Assembly: GCA_020851235.1 (NCBI GenBank)
Contig: JADZDD010000013.1
Location: 1-64,000, forward strand
Reading direction: 5' to 3'
DNA length: 64,000 nucleotides
Source: Burkholderiales bacterium
GTDB taxonomy: Bacteria > Pseudomonadota > Gammaproteobacteria > Burkholderiales > Casimicrobiaceae
In this document: one piece after another, positions 20,883-28,768 of the stretch
Numbering within the stretch: the first letter of the stretch is position 1
Layout of the letters: each line of letters begins with the position of its first letter
Position numbers and translations under genes: made by a program
The notes under the pieces: model-generated
What the model was told of the DNA's origin: nothing
What the model saw: the letters and a program-made list of their open reading frames with translations, nothing else
Database searches by the model: none

Positions 20883-20943
20883 GCATCGGCCCCACGCGCC
20901 GCCGGAAAGCGCAACGCGGCATGGCGGCGCGCGATCACGACGT

Positions 20944-20999
20944 GTAACGCATTGTTACCGTTGTGACGCGCCGTGTTGCAGATGCAAGGCTTTGTTGCA
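20944..20999. promoter_or_regulatory. Inverted repeats upstream of cytochrome b561
   Basis: GTAAC-N5-GTTAC spans 20944-20958, and a TTGCA-GA-TGCAA palindrome followed by TTGTTGCAA lies at about 20973-20999. These occupy the intergenic region between metH and the cytochrome gene and may be operators. I do not recognise the regulator. Confidence 0.35.
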
Positions 21000-21064
21000 A
21001 ACGGCCTGCGGCACGCGGACATCGCCTACCATGCAATCACCATGGATATTCACGAGACCGCACC

Positions 21065-21598
21065 ATGAATGCGACACACGTTGGTACCGTCCACAACCGC
21101 CTCACCCGCGTCTTTCACTGGGGGATGGCACCGCTCATCGTCGGCATGCTCGCGCTGGGCTTCCTCTTCGAAGGCATTCCCAAGGGCCCCGTCAAGGGGA
21201 GCCTCATGGACCTCCACAAGCTCATCGGGACACTCTTGCTCGTGCTGACCGTCGCGCGCCTCGCGTGGGTCGCCGCCACCGGCCATCCCGCGTCGGCACC
21301 CGGGCAGCCCGCGTGGCAGCGCCTGACCGCGCGCGCCGCGCACGCGGGGCTGTACGTGGCGATGCTCGGCATGGCAGGCAGTGGATTTCTGGCGAGCAAC
21401 TTCAGCCGCGGCGTCAAGTTCTTCGGCATCGCGCTGCCGCAGTTCGGCGGACTCGATCCCGCGCTCGGCAAGACCTTGATGACGTTCCACATGGGCTTCG
21501 CGTGGTTCCTGGTCGGCCTCCTCGCCGTGCACGTGCTCGCCGCACTGTGGCACCAGTACGTGCGCCGCGACGCGACGCTCGAACGCATGCTCGCGTAG
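21065..21598 (+). CDS. Cytochrome b561 family protein
   Basis: A four-helix inner-membrane di-heme b cytochrome of 177 residues. Helices lie near 18-36, 45-65, 88-105 and 140-160. Candidate heme-ligand histidines are His18 (RVFHWGMAP), His47 (DLHKLIGT), and the histidines of AAHAGLYVAMLG and HMGFAWFLVGLLAVHVLAALWHQ. CybB-type proteins move electrons from quinol or to periplasmic partners. The ATG at 21065 is chosen because the first helix follows immediately. It is transcribed divergently from metH and followed by a strong hairpin. Confidence 0.88.
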   Translation: MNATHVGTVHNRLTRVFHWGMAPLIVGMLALGFLFEGIPKGPVKGSLMDLHKLIGTLLLVLTVARLAWVAATGHPASAPGQPAWQRLTARAAHAGLYVAMLGMAGSGFLASNFSRGVKFFGIALPQFGGLDPALGKTLMTFHMGFAWFLVGLLAVHVLAALWHQYVRRDATLERMLA

Positions 21599-21611
21599 CG
21601 CGAGCGCGCAA

Positions 21612-21641
21612 CCGGCCCGGCGGCGCCTCGCCGCGGGCCGG
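21612..21641 (+). terminator. Hairpin downstream of cytochrome b561
   Basis: CCGGCCC (21612-21618) pairs with GGGCCGG (21635-21641), and inside these GCGGCG pairs with CGCCGC, with one bulged G and a 3-base loop. It starts 14 bases after the stop codon. No T tract follows. Confidence 0.5.
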
Positions 21642-21700
21642 AGCGGCCGGGGCAACGCCCGCCATCGCATGCGAGCAGCACTCGCGCACGCGCCGGGCGC

Positions 21701-21706
21701 TACACT
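21701..21706 (+). promoter_or_regulatory. Candidate -10 (TACACT) giving a leaderless transcript
   Basis: TACACT ends seven bases before the rhodanese ATG at 21714. A transcript starting at the usual distance would begin at or next to the A of the ATG. No Shine-Dalgarno sequence is present. Confidence 0.4.
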
Positions 21707-21713
21707 ACGCGGC

Positions 21714-22100
21714 ATGAAGCACCTCGAACCGCGCGAAGCACACGCCTTCCTTGCCGCCAATCCGCAGGCGGTGCTGATCGATTGCCGCAGCGAGATGGAG
21801 TATTTCTTCGTTGGCCACCCGATCGGCGCGCACCACGTCGCGTGGAACGACGGCCCCGACTGGGAGATCAACCCGCGATTCGTCGGGCAGGTGAAGAAGG
21901 TCGCCAGCATGAACCGGCCGGTGGTGCTCATCTGCCGCAGCGGGCAGCGTTCGGTCGACGCCGGGCGCGCACTCGAGCAGGCGGGCTTTTCGGACGTCTA
22001 CAACGTCCGCGACGGCTTCGAGGGGCCGCTCGACGAGCACCACCATCGCGGCACGCGTGCCGGCTGGCGCAAGGACGGCCTGCCCTGGGAGCAGATGTAG
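21714..22100 (+). CDS. Rhodanese-like domain protein
   Basis: A single-domain rhodanese fold of 128 residues. The active-site loop CRSGQRS carries the catalytic cysteine (near residue 72), preceded by MNRPVVLI. The early motif VLIDCRSEMEYFFVGHPIGAHHVAW is the usual CH2A-like segment. Single-domain rhodaneses carry sulfur as persulfide; the partner is unknown. The ATG at 21714 has no ribosome binding site and lies directly behind a -10-like TACACT, so a leaderless message is possible. The gene is convergent with the TPM gene pair. Confidence 0.88.
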   Translation: MKHLEPREAHAFLAANPQAVLIDCRSEMEYFFVGHPIGAHHVAWNDGPDWEINPRFVGQVKKVASMNRPVVLICRSGQRSVDAGRALEQAGFSDVYNVRDGFEGPLDEHHHRGTRAGWRKDGLPWEQM

Positions 22101-22117
22101 CGCAGTGCCCGCGCGAA

Positions 22118-23146
22118 CTACCAGCTGCCGGAACTGCCGCCGCCGCCGGAACTGCCGCCGCCGCCGGAGAACCCGCCAGACGACGATCCCCCGCCTGACG
22201 ACCAGGTCGAGCCGCCGCGGCTCATGGTGAAGCCACCGACGCTCGCCGTGCCCTTCGTGCGCAGGTCGTTCTTTGCCTTCGCGTACCACGCGCTGCGACT
22301 CACGATGATCTTCGCGATGGGGAACCCGACGAGATAGATCCCGAGCAGCACCAGCGCGCCGTGCATGCCGAGGATGACGATCGGAAACATCGCCCAGAAG
22401 GGGATCAGGAAGAAGTACAGGAACCATCCGACCCCGGGCGTGACGATGCCCACGAAGGTGAACACGCCAATGATGCCGAAGATGAAGCAACCCAGGAGGA
22501 TGCGCATCGGCCACGGCAGCGGGCTCTCCTCGAAATCCGTCATCAATCCCTTGCCCGACGCCGGGGTCGATTCCTCCGCCGGCGCCGCACCGCCTTCGAG
22601 CAGCGCGACGATCGCCGTCACGCCGCGCTCGATGCCGCCGTCGAAGTCGTTGGTCTTGAACCGCGGCGTCATCTCGTTGCGGATGATGCGGCTCGCCATC
22701 GCGTCGGTGAGCGTACCCTCGAGTCCGTAGCCGACCTCGATGCGCATCTTGCGATCGCCCGGCGCTACCACCACGAGCACCCCGTTGTCCTTGCCCTTCT
22801 GGCCGAGTTTCCAGGCGTTGAACACCGCGTTCGCGTACTCCTCCACGCTCTGCCCGTCCATGCTCCGCACGGTCAGCACCGCGATCTGGTCGGTCGTCCG
22901 CTCTTCGTGCGCCTTGAGGAGCGCGCCGATGCGATCGCGTGCCTGCGGCGAGAGGATCTCGGCCTCGTCGACGACGCGCCCCGACAGGTAAGGGACGTCG
23001 GCTGCTGCCGCGGCTGCCGCGATGGCGAACACGCCCGCGACGACGCCCACGGCGCCGATGCGTCGCGCCCTCGCGACGAGAGCACGGGCAACGACCCGCC
23101 ACGCCCGATGCGGCGGCGACCACCGGTGGACGAGGGCGACGCTCAT
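22118..23146 (-). CDS. TPM-domain membrane protein (YgcG family) with Gly/Ser-rich tail
   Basis: A 342-residue exported or membrane protein. An N-terminal hydrophobic segment (IGAVGVVAGVFAIAAAAAAA, about 30-49) precedes a TPM domain (VPYLSGRVVDEAEILSP, DQIAVLTVRSMDGQSVEEYA, KDNGVLVVVAPGDRKMRIEVGYGLEG). Two or three membrane helices near 220-275 follow, then a tail rich in GGSS repeats. The start ATG overlaps the upstream TPM gene's stop as ATGA, so the two are coupled. Relatives usually sit beside lemA; no lemA is seen here. Suggested roles for the family (phosphatase, chaperone, photosystem repair in plants) are not proven for bacteria. Confidence 0.87.
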   Translation of the reverse strand: MSVALVHRWSPPHRAWRVVARALVARARRIGAVGVVAGVFAIAAAAAAADVPYLSGRVVDEAEILSPQARDRIGALLKAHEERTTDQIAVLTVRSMDGQSVEEYANAVFNAWKLGQKGKDNGVLVVVAPGDRKMRIEVGYGLEGTLTDAMASRIIRNEMTPRFKTNDFDGGIERGVTAIVALLEGGAAPAEESTPASGKGLMTDFEESPLPWPMRILLGCFIFGIIGVFTFVGIVTPGVGWFLYFFLIPFWAMFPIVILGMHGALVLLGIYLVGFPIAKIIVSRSAWYAKAKNDLRTKGTASVGGFTMSRGGSTWSSGGGSSSGGFSGGGGSSGGGGSSGSW

Positions 23147-23817
23147 GGCGAGCGCCGATCGATGACCGGCGCATCGGCGAAGACATTCGCCGCGGTGCGC
23201 GCGATCGGCTTGCCGGCCAGCAACGCGTGCACGGCATCGAGTCCGGCGAGCACCGCGGCCCCGGTGGCGCCGCGGCGTAGCTCGTGCGTCATCCGCTCGA
23301 CCACGCCGCGCCACTGCGCCGCGCCGGCGAGCGCGCGCAATCCCTTGTCGGGCAAGACGACGACACGCCGCTCGAACAGGCTGACCATGATGAGGAGCGC
23401 GGTGCGCTCCGGCGTGGTGAAGAGTTCGCGTTCGAGGAACTGGTCGTGCGCACGCTGCATCACCTCGGCCTGCGCCTCTTCGGGATTGAGGAAGAGGCGC
23501 CCGAAGGCCGGCACCCACGCCGCGGCCAGCGCGGCCAGCGCGCCGGTGGCGAGCACGACGACGAGCGAGGTCAGCACGAGTCCGCCGCTGACCCAATCCG
23601 GCTGCACGAGGTCACCGATCGCAAGCGCGAGTGCCGCAAACGCGGTGCCGACGGCAAAGGCCTTCCACACGACCTCCGGGTACGCGTCGGACCGGGCGCT
23701 GACCACGGTGACGATCTCGATGCCGAGCGCTTCCTCGAGCGCGGCGACGCGGGCGGCGATCGCCGCCTTCTCGTCGCTGCCGAGAAAGCGGTGGGTCGAA
23801 TCGCGGGCTTCGGCCAT
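23143..23817 (-). CDS. TPM-domain membrane protein, second copy
   Basis: A 224-residue protein with an N-terminal TPM-like half (RFLGSDEKAAIAARVAALEEALGIEIVTVVSARSD in outline), two membrane helices near 48-66 and 78-100, and a C-terminal TPM half (RERELF-type segment ERELFTTPERTALLIMVSLFERRVVVL). It is translationally coupled to the following TPM gene by a 4-base overlap and preceded by the SPOR gene with an 11-base gap, so the two probably form one membrane complex. No signal peptide is seen. The function is unknown. Confidence 0.8.
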   Translation of the reverse strand: MAEARDSTHRFLGSDEKAAIAARVAALEEALGIEIVTVVSARSDAYPEVVWKAFAVGTAFAALALAIGDLVQPDWVSGGLVLTSLVVVLATGALAALAAAWVPAFGRLFLNPEEAQAEVMQRAHDQFLERELFTTPERTALLIMVSLFERRVVVLPDKGLRALAGAAQWRGVVERMTHELRRGATGAAVLAGLDAVHALLAGKPIARTAANVFADAPVIDRRSP

Positions 23818-23828
23818 GACGGCGGCGA

Positions 23829-24476
23829 TCAGCTCGCCCGCTCGCAGCTGCCGACGCGCAGCTCGCTGCCGGGATACTGCGCCGCGAGTTCGCGCAACTT
23901 CGCCATCGTCGGCTGCGGCGGATCGCGCACGACCATCACCGTTTGCGTGATCGGCTGGTCGCGTCGCTCCACGCGCACCAGCGTGATGCCGAGTTGCGCG
24001 AGCTCCTCGGCGCGCGCGGTCGCGGCGACCTCGGTGCGAAACGTGCCGAACGAGATCGCGTACTGTCCGCGCGGCCCGTCGACGACGGTGAGATCCCTCG
24101 CGCCCTGCCGACGCAGCTCCGCGCTGCGTGCTTCGCCCGCACCGCGGTTGGGGAACGGCCCCATGCTGACCCAGTAGCCACCGTCGAGCTCGACGCGCTT
24201 TTGCGTCAGCAATCGACCGAGGGCCAGGGGCTCGAGCTCGGCGAGGACGCGGCTACGCTCCGAGTCCCCGAAGGGACCCCAATCGACGCAGACGTCGGCG
24301 AGTGCCGCGACCTTGCCCGGGCCGAGGGCCGCCACCTGCTGCGGAGTGAGGAGCCTGATCTTGTCCGGCTGGACCTGATCCTGCAGCAGGATCGCCTCGC
24401 CGTTGCCGGTGTCGAGTCGCGTGTACGCGTACAGCGTGAGGTTGGCGAGGATGAGCAGGATGATGACGATGCGCAT
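23829..24476 (-). CDS. SPOR-domain membrane protein
   Basis: A 215-residue bitopic inner-membrane protein: a helix at residues 3-17 (IVIILLILANLTLYAY), a periplasmic stem, and a C-terminal SPOR domain (GGYWVSMGPFPNRGAGEARSAELRR, then GQYAISFGTFRTEVAA) that in relatives binds denuded peptidoglycan at division sites. The ATG at 24476 is chosen because the membrane helix follows at once. It lies 127 bases after birA on the same strand; a SPOR gene beside birA/coaX is common in betaproteobacteria. Here coaX is absent from the cluster. Confidence 0.85.
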   Translation of the reverse strand: MRIVIILLILANLTLYAYTRLDTGNGEAILLQDQVQPDKIRLLTPQQVAALGPGKVAALADVCVDWGPFGDSERSRVLAELEPLALGRLLTQKRVELDGGYWVSMGPFPNRGAGEARSAELRRQGARDLTVVDGPRGQYAISFGTFRTEVAATARAEELAQLGITLVRVERRDQPITQTVMVVRDPPQPTMAKLRELAAQYPGSELRVGSCERAS

Positions 24477-24603
24477 GACAGCCCGGGACACGAGCAACGC
24501 GGCGATGCGCCGCGGCCCGCCGTCTGTCCGCGATTATCCACGAACGCACGCGCTGCCGGCCACCCAGGCGCCGGCCGGCGTGCCGGAGCCGCCGTTGCGA
24601 CGG

Positions 24604-25614
24604 CTACGCGCGGCGCAGCGAGATCTCGCCGGAGAGGAAGCGCGCGCGCCGCGGACCGTCGGCGAGCACGAGTGCACCCGTGCTGTCGACGCCGGCCACG
24701 GTGCCCTTGACGCTCGCCCCATCCGGAAGCAACAGCTTCACCGGCTTCCCCTGGTAGGCGTGGCGGCGCTGCCATTCGGCGGCAAAGGCCGGGAAGCCCG
24801 CCCGCGAATAGGCGTCGAGCGTCACCGCGAGCTCGGCCACGAGGCGCGCGAGCAGGTGATTGCGGTCGATCGGTCGCGCGCCGCGTCCGGCCACGGTGGT
24901 GAGATCGCTCACCGGCTGTTCGAGGTTGCGGCGGATCTCCACCGGCAGGCGCACGTTGAGTCCGACGCCCACCACGACCGTCGAGGGCCCGAGCGCGTCG
25001 CCGTTGAGTTCGACCAGGATGCCGCCGACCTTGAGGTGGCGATGGATGAGATCGTTGGGCCACTTGAGCTCGACCCCGGTGAGACCTTCGGCTTCGAGCG
25101 CCTTGACGACCGCGACGCCCACCGCGAGCGACAGGCCGGCGAGGTATCCCGCCCCCTGCTCGTAGTGCCAACCGATGGAAAACGTGAGGCTCCCACCGGC
25201 GACGGCGGCCCAGGCCTTGCCGCGCCGACCCCGACCGGCGCTTTGCCACTCGGCCGCAAGCACGGCACCGTGGATGTCGCGGCGCTGCGCCCGGCGCAGC
25301 AACTCGGTCGACGTCGATCCGATCTGATCGACGACCTCGATCTCGAGCGGCGGCAGAGGCGGCGCCTTGGCGGTCAAGGCGGCGAGCTTGCGGCGGACCT
25401 CCTCGGCGTCGAGAAAGTCCGGAGTGGCGGTCAGGCGATAGCCAAGACCACGCACGCGCTCGAGCGAAAGGCCCGCGGTTTCCGCCTGCTTCAGGAGCTG
25501 GGACACGCGGGCGCGGGTGAGCCCCACCGTGGCTGCGAGGTCTTCGCCAGAATGGAAGGCGCCGTCGGAAAGCTGGCGCAGGAGCGAGAATCCGAGAGGA
25601 GTGAGCACTGACAT
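24604..25614 (-). CDS. birA: Biotin-[acetyl-CoA carboxylase] ligase and biotin operon repressor
   Basis: A bifunctional BirA of 336 residues. An N-terminal winged helix (LGFSLLRQLSDGAFHSGEDLAATVGLTRARVSQLLK) should bind DNA. The ligase domain carries GSTSTELLRRA, the biotinyl-AMP loop GRGRRGKAW near residue 123, and KWPNDL, followed by the small C-terminal SH3-like domain. It attaches biotin to the AccB carrier protein and probably represses biotin genes, which are not in this window. The ATG at 25614 starts right before the winged helix. Usually coaX follows; here the next gene is the SPOR protein. Confidence 0.94.
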   Translation of the reverse strand: MSVLTPLGFSLLRQLSDGAFHSGEDLAATVGLTRARVSQLLKQAETAGLSLERVRGLGYRLTATPDFLDAEEVRRKLAALTAKAPPLPPLEIEVVDQIGSTSTELLRRAQRRDIHGAVLAAEWQSAGRGRRGKAWAAVAGGSLTFSIGWHYEQGAGYLAGLSLAVGVAVVKALEAEGLTGVELKWPNDLIHRHLKVGGILVELNGDALGPSTVVVGVGLNVRLPVEIRRNLEQPVSDLTTVAGRGARPIDRNHLLARLVAELAVTLDAYSRAGFPAFAAEWQRRHAYQGKPVKLLLPDGASVKGTVAGVDSTGALVLADGPRRARFLSGEISLRRA

Positions 25615-25870
25615 CTGCCTGTCATGTTGCACCGCCAAATGTACCATGACGGCGCGTTTCGCGCATCAACTTGCGGTGTCGGGACTAGTGGATGTGCGTC
25701 CGCGCGACCCGATTTGCAAGCGAAGCCGGGGCGGGGGCGCCAAAAGCCGACCGCCGTCGCGCGGCCGGGGCATGGCTACCTTTATACCCGGGCGGGGTCC
25801 CGGGTCAAGCCCCCGCGGGACGGCCGGTCGTTGGCGCGGCGTGGCGCGCGCCATCCCGGCCGGGCGCCGG
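25615..25870. other. Non-coding region between hisN and birA
   Basis: This 256-base gap carries a weak -10-like TACATT for birA (minus strand, 25643-25638) and, nearer hisN, GC-rich palindromes (two CCCGGG hexamers at about 25788-25806 and CCCGCGGG near 25813) that could terminate hisN. I see no gene in it. Confidence 0.4.
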
Positions 25871-26686
25871 TCAGCGGGACGCGCCGGCGGGTGCGGCGAG
25901 GCGGGCGATGAGCTCGCGATGCAGCGTCGGATCGCCACAGGCGAGCACGTCGCCCCCCTGATCGCACGGCCGCCCCTGCCAGTCGGTGATGACCCCCCCA
26001 GCCGCCTCGATGAGCGGAATCAGGGCCTGCACGTCGTAGGGCTGCAAGCCACTTTCGATGACCACGTCGGCGAGGCCCATCGCCAGTTGCGTGTAGCAGT
26101 AGCAGTCGCCCCCGTAGCGCAGGAAGCGCGCGCCGCCACTCACCCGCGCGAAGGCCTCCTGCCGTGCCGGCGAGGCGAACTGTCGCGGGTCGGTCGTGAC
26201 CACCCACGCCTCCGCCAGGCGCGGGCACGGGCGCGTGCGCAGCGTCCGCGACGCGGTGCCGCGCCGCCATTGCGCGATGCCACCGGCGCTGCCCAGGAAC
26301 GTCTCGCCGACGAAAGGCTGGTGCGTGACGCCGGCGATCGGACGCGTGCCGTCGTGCAGCGCGATGAGCACGCCCCAGTGCAGGTGCCCAAGGATGAAGC
26401 TCTTGGTGCCGTCGATGGGATCGATCACCCACGTGAGCGGCGAGCTGCCCGCCTCGTGGCCGTGTTCCTCGCCCAGGATCCCGTGCGTCGGAAAGCGTGC
26501 CTTGATCGCGGCCCGAATGACGCTCTCCGCGGCGCGGTCGGCGACCGTGACGGGGTCGTAACCCATGAAGTTGTGCTTGTCCTCGACGGCGAGCGCGTTG
26601 CGGAAGTGCGGCAGGATCGCCTCGCCCGCAGCCAGCGCGAGATCGTGGGCGAATTCGAGGTACGAGGCGGTCTCGCTGGGGGTCAT
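25871..26686 (-). CDS. hisN: Histidinol-phosphatase, inositol-monophosphatase family
   Basis: A 271-residue IMPase-fold phosphatase. Metal-binding motifs are complete: GEEHG near residue 72, WVIDPIDGTKSFI near 86-98 and the C-terminal PYDVQALIPLIEAAGGVITDW. The DPIDGTKSF variant and overall length match HisN-type histidinol-phosphate phosphatases (step 8 of histidine synthesis). Other IMPase substrates (inositol phosphate, fructose bisphosphate) remain possible. It is the last gene of a possible minus-strand operon with the epimerase, dehydrogenase and EamA genes. No other his gene is in the window. Confidence 0.87.
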   Translation of the reverse strand: MTPSETASYLEFAHDLALAAGEAILPHFRNALAVEDKHNFMGYDPVTVADRAAESVIRAAIKARFPTHGILGEEHGHEAGSSPLTWVIDPIDGTKSFILGHLHWGVLIALHDGTRPIAGVTHQPFVGETFLGSAGGIAQWRRGTASRTLRTRPCPRLAEAWVVTTDPRQFASPARQEAFARVSGGARFLRYGGDCYCYTQLAMGLADVVIESGLQPYDVQALIPLIEAAGGVITDWQGRPCDQGGDVLACGDPTLHRELIARLAAPAGASR

Positions 26687-26761
26687 GGGTCGTGTTCGGA
26701 TGTCAGGAAAGGTGCCACCGCGTCGCGGCTCGCCACGACGATCCGGCAGCGCAAGGCGCGC

Positions 26762-27802
26762 TCAGTGCAACGGTGCTCCGCGGCCGCTCGTGCGGATCAC
26801 GTCGCGCTCGGCGTCGGCGGAGAGCACGTCGCGCCAGGCGCTCGCATTGTCGCGCTGCGCAAGCCACGCCGCGGTGTCGGCGATGGTGGCGGCAAGCGGA
26901 CGGGTGCGAAGCCCCGCGCGCTGCGCGCGCGTGCAATCGATCTGCATGAATCCGGCCTCGCTTGCGAACGACGCGGGAATCCACAGCGGCAGGCCGATCC
27001 ACGGCTCGACCTTGTGGGCGACGAGGTCGTCTTCATCGATCCAGGCGACCTCGGGTGCACCCGCACCGCCCGCCGCCGTGAGCGCGGCAACGACATCCGC
27101 GAACGTCCATTGCCCGCGCGGACTGGTCGCGTTGTACGTGCCGTCCTGCCCGTGGTCGAGGAGCGTCAGCATGAACTGCGCGAGGTCGCGCGCGTCGATG
27201 AACTGCAGCGGGCGCGCGGGTGGATTCGGCACGGCCGCGACGCCGCCGCGCCATCCGAGTAACTCCGGGTGCACGAAGCGCGCAACCCAGTAGCCGAAGC
27301 GATCCGTGGGGTCGTGCGGACCGACGATGAGGCCCGGTCGCACGTTGAGCGCGCGAGCGCCGAAGATTTCGGTGACCACGCGCTCGCAGGCGGCCTTGAG
27401 CGGGCCGTAGTACTTGCCCACCCCCTCGGTATCGGGCGTCGGGAGCGTGCCGACCGGATCGGCCTCGGTGAGTCCCGGACGACTCGCGTCGGTGAACACC
27501 GAGATCGACGAAACGAAAAGGTAGCGTCCGACGCGTTCGGCGAGGAGTTCGGCCGATGCCCTGACCACGCGCGGGACGTAGCCCGAGGTGTCGACCACCG
27601 CATCCCACTCGCCCGCGGCGAGCGCGGCAAGCCCCGGCGCCTGTCGCGGATCGCGGTCGCCGATCAGGTGCGTCACGCGTTCGGCCCAGGGGACGGGCTG
27701 CGTCCCGCGCGTGAAGAGCGTCACCGCGTCCCCGCGCGCGAGCGCCGCCTCGACCAGGTGCCGGCCGAGGAAGCGGGTGCCGCCCAGGACCAGGAGACGC
27801 AT
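26762..27802 (-). CDS. NAD-dependent epimerase/dehydratase (extended SDR)
   Basis: An extended short-chain dehydrogenase/reductase of 346 residues. The Rossmann motif GGTRFLGRHL is at residues 8-17, and the SDR catalytic YxxxK is seen as YYGPLK near residue 131. SSISVF and the substrate-side VRPGLIVGPHDPTDRF follow. This class acts mostly on nucleotide-sugar-like substrates, but no sugar pathway is adjacent. It lies 18 bases after the dehydrogenase gene and 75 bases before hisN on the same strand. The substrate is unknown. Confidence 0.82.
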   Translation of the reverse strand: MRLLVLGGTRFLGRHLVEAALARGDAVTLFTRGTQPVPWAERVTHLIGDRDPRQAPGLAALAAGEWDAVVDTSGYVPRVVRASAELLAERVGRYLFVSSISVFTDASRPGLTEADPVGTLPTPDTEGVGKYYGPLKAACERVVTEIFGARALNVRPGLIVGPHDPTDRFGYWVARFVHPELLGWRGGVAAVPNPPARPLQFIDARDLAQFMLTLLDHGQDGTYNATSPRGQWTFADVVAALTAAGGAGAPEVAWIDEDDLVAHKVEPWIGLPLWIPASFASEAGFMQIDCTRAQRAGLRTRPLAATIADTAAWLAQRDNASAWRDVLSADAERDVIRTSGRGAPLH

Positions 27803-27820
27803 ATGCGACCCCGCGCGCGA

Positions 27821-28732
27821 TCAGGCCTTCGGCACGATCGTCATGCCGGTGAGCTTCTCCTGCGCTTCGATGAGCGACGGCACGAACTTGTCACCGAATC
27901 CCAAGAGGTTCGCGTTGACGAGGCTCTGATGCACCGCCTCGCCGACGATCGCCGAGGTCGGCAGCGATTCGGCGAAGTGCGTGTAGTAGCGCATGTCCTT
28001 CGTCGCATTGGCGATGGTGAACTTCATGCCGCCCAAGTCGCCCTTGTTCTCGAGCATCTTGCCGACGATCATCTGGAAGATGCCGCTGTTGACGCCCCCC
28101 GCCGAGATCACCTGGTGGAGCTTGGCGATCGCGAGCCCCGACCGCGCCGCCGTGGCGCACGCCTCCGCCGTTGCGGTGGCGATCGAGAGCGCCATGAAAT
28201 TGTTGATGAGCTTCAAGGCGATGCCGTGCCCCGCGGGGCCGGCGTGAATGACGTTCTCGCAGAACGCACGCAGCACCGGCTCGAGCCGCGCGAACGTGGC
28301 GTCGTCGGCGCCCACCATGATGTTGAGCTTGCCGAGCTCGGCCTCCACCGGCGTGCGGGCGAGCGGCGCATCGACGAAGAGCACGCCCTTGCCGGCGAGT
28401 TCGTCGCGCAGCTTCGCCGTCGTTGCGGGCTCGCTGGTCGACGTGTCGACGACGATGAGGCCGCGCTGCGCCACCGCTGCGATGCCGTCCTTGCCGTTGA
28501 TGATCTCCTCGACTTGCGGCGCGCCGGTCACGCAGAGGAAGACGATGTCGTTGCCCCTGGCGAGATCGGCGTTGGTCTGCACCTCCTTCGCTCCGGCCGC
28601 GACGATGTCCTCGAGCGGCTTGCGGTTGCGATGTGCGCGCACGGTGAGCGGGTAGCCCTTGGTGACGAGGTTCTTTGCCATGCCGTGGCCCATGAGTCCG
28701 AGGCCGACGAATCCGATGCGAGGCTTGTCCAT
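27821..28732 (-). CDS. NAD(P)-dependent beta-hydroxyacid dehydrogenase
   Basis: Member of the 3-hydroxyisobutyrate dehydrogenase / tartronate semialdehyde reductase family, 303 residues. The N-terminal motif GFVGLGLMGHGMAKNL (residues 7-22) binds the dinucleotide, DTSTSEPATT is the substrate loop, and KLINNFMALS holds the catalytic Lys near residue 171. The substrate within the family is open. It precedes the epimerase by 18 bases and follows the EamA transporter gene by 36 bases, suggesting an operon with a transporter. Confidence 0.85.
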   Translation of the reverse strand: MDKPRIGFVGLGLMGHGMAKNLVTKGYPLTVRAHRNRKPLEDIVAAGAKEVQTNADLARGNDIVFLCVTGAPQVEEIINGKDGIAAVAQRGLIVVDTSTSEPATTAKLRDELAGKGVLFVDAPLARTPVEAELGKLNIMVGADDATFARLEPVLRAFCENVIHAGPAGHGIALKLINNFMALSIATATAEACATAARSGLAIAKLHQVISAGGVNSGIFQMIVGKMLENKGDLGGMKFTIANATKDMRYYTHFAESLPTSAIVGEAVHQSLVNANLLGFGDKFVPSLIEAQEKLTGMTIVPKA

Positions 28733-28768
28733 GCGTTAATCCCTTTCTTGCCGGTTGTCGTATGAGAA

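Noticed and set aside
20781-21064. A cobalamin riboswitch upstream of split metH
   Set aside because: I could not find the conserved B12-box or the GCCACTG-type core on the minus strand; only a promoter and short palindromes are seen. A covariance-model search would settle it.
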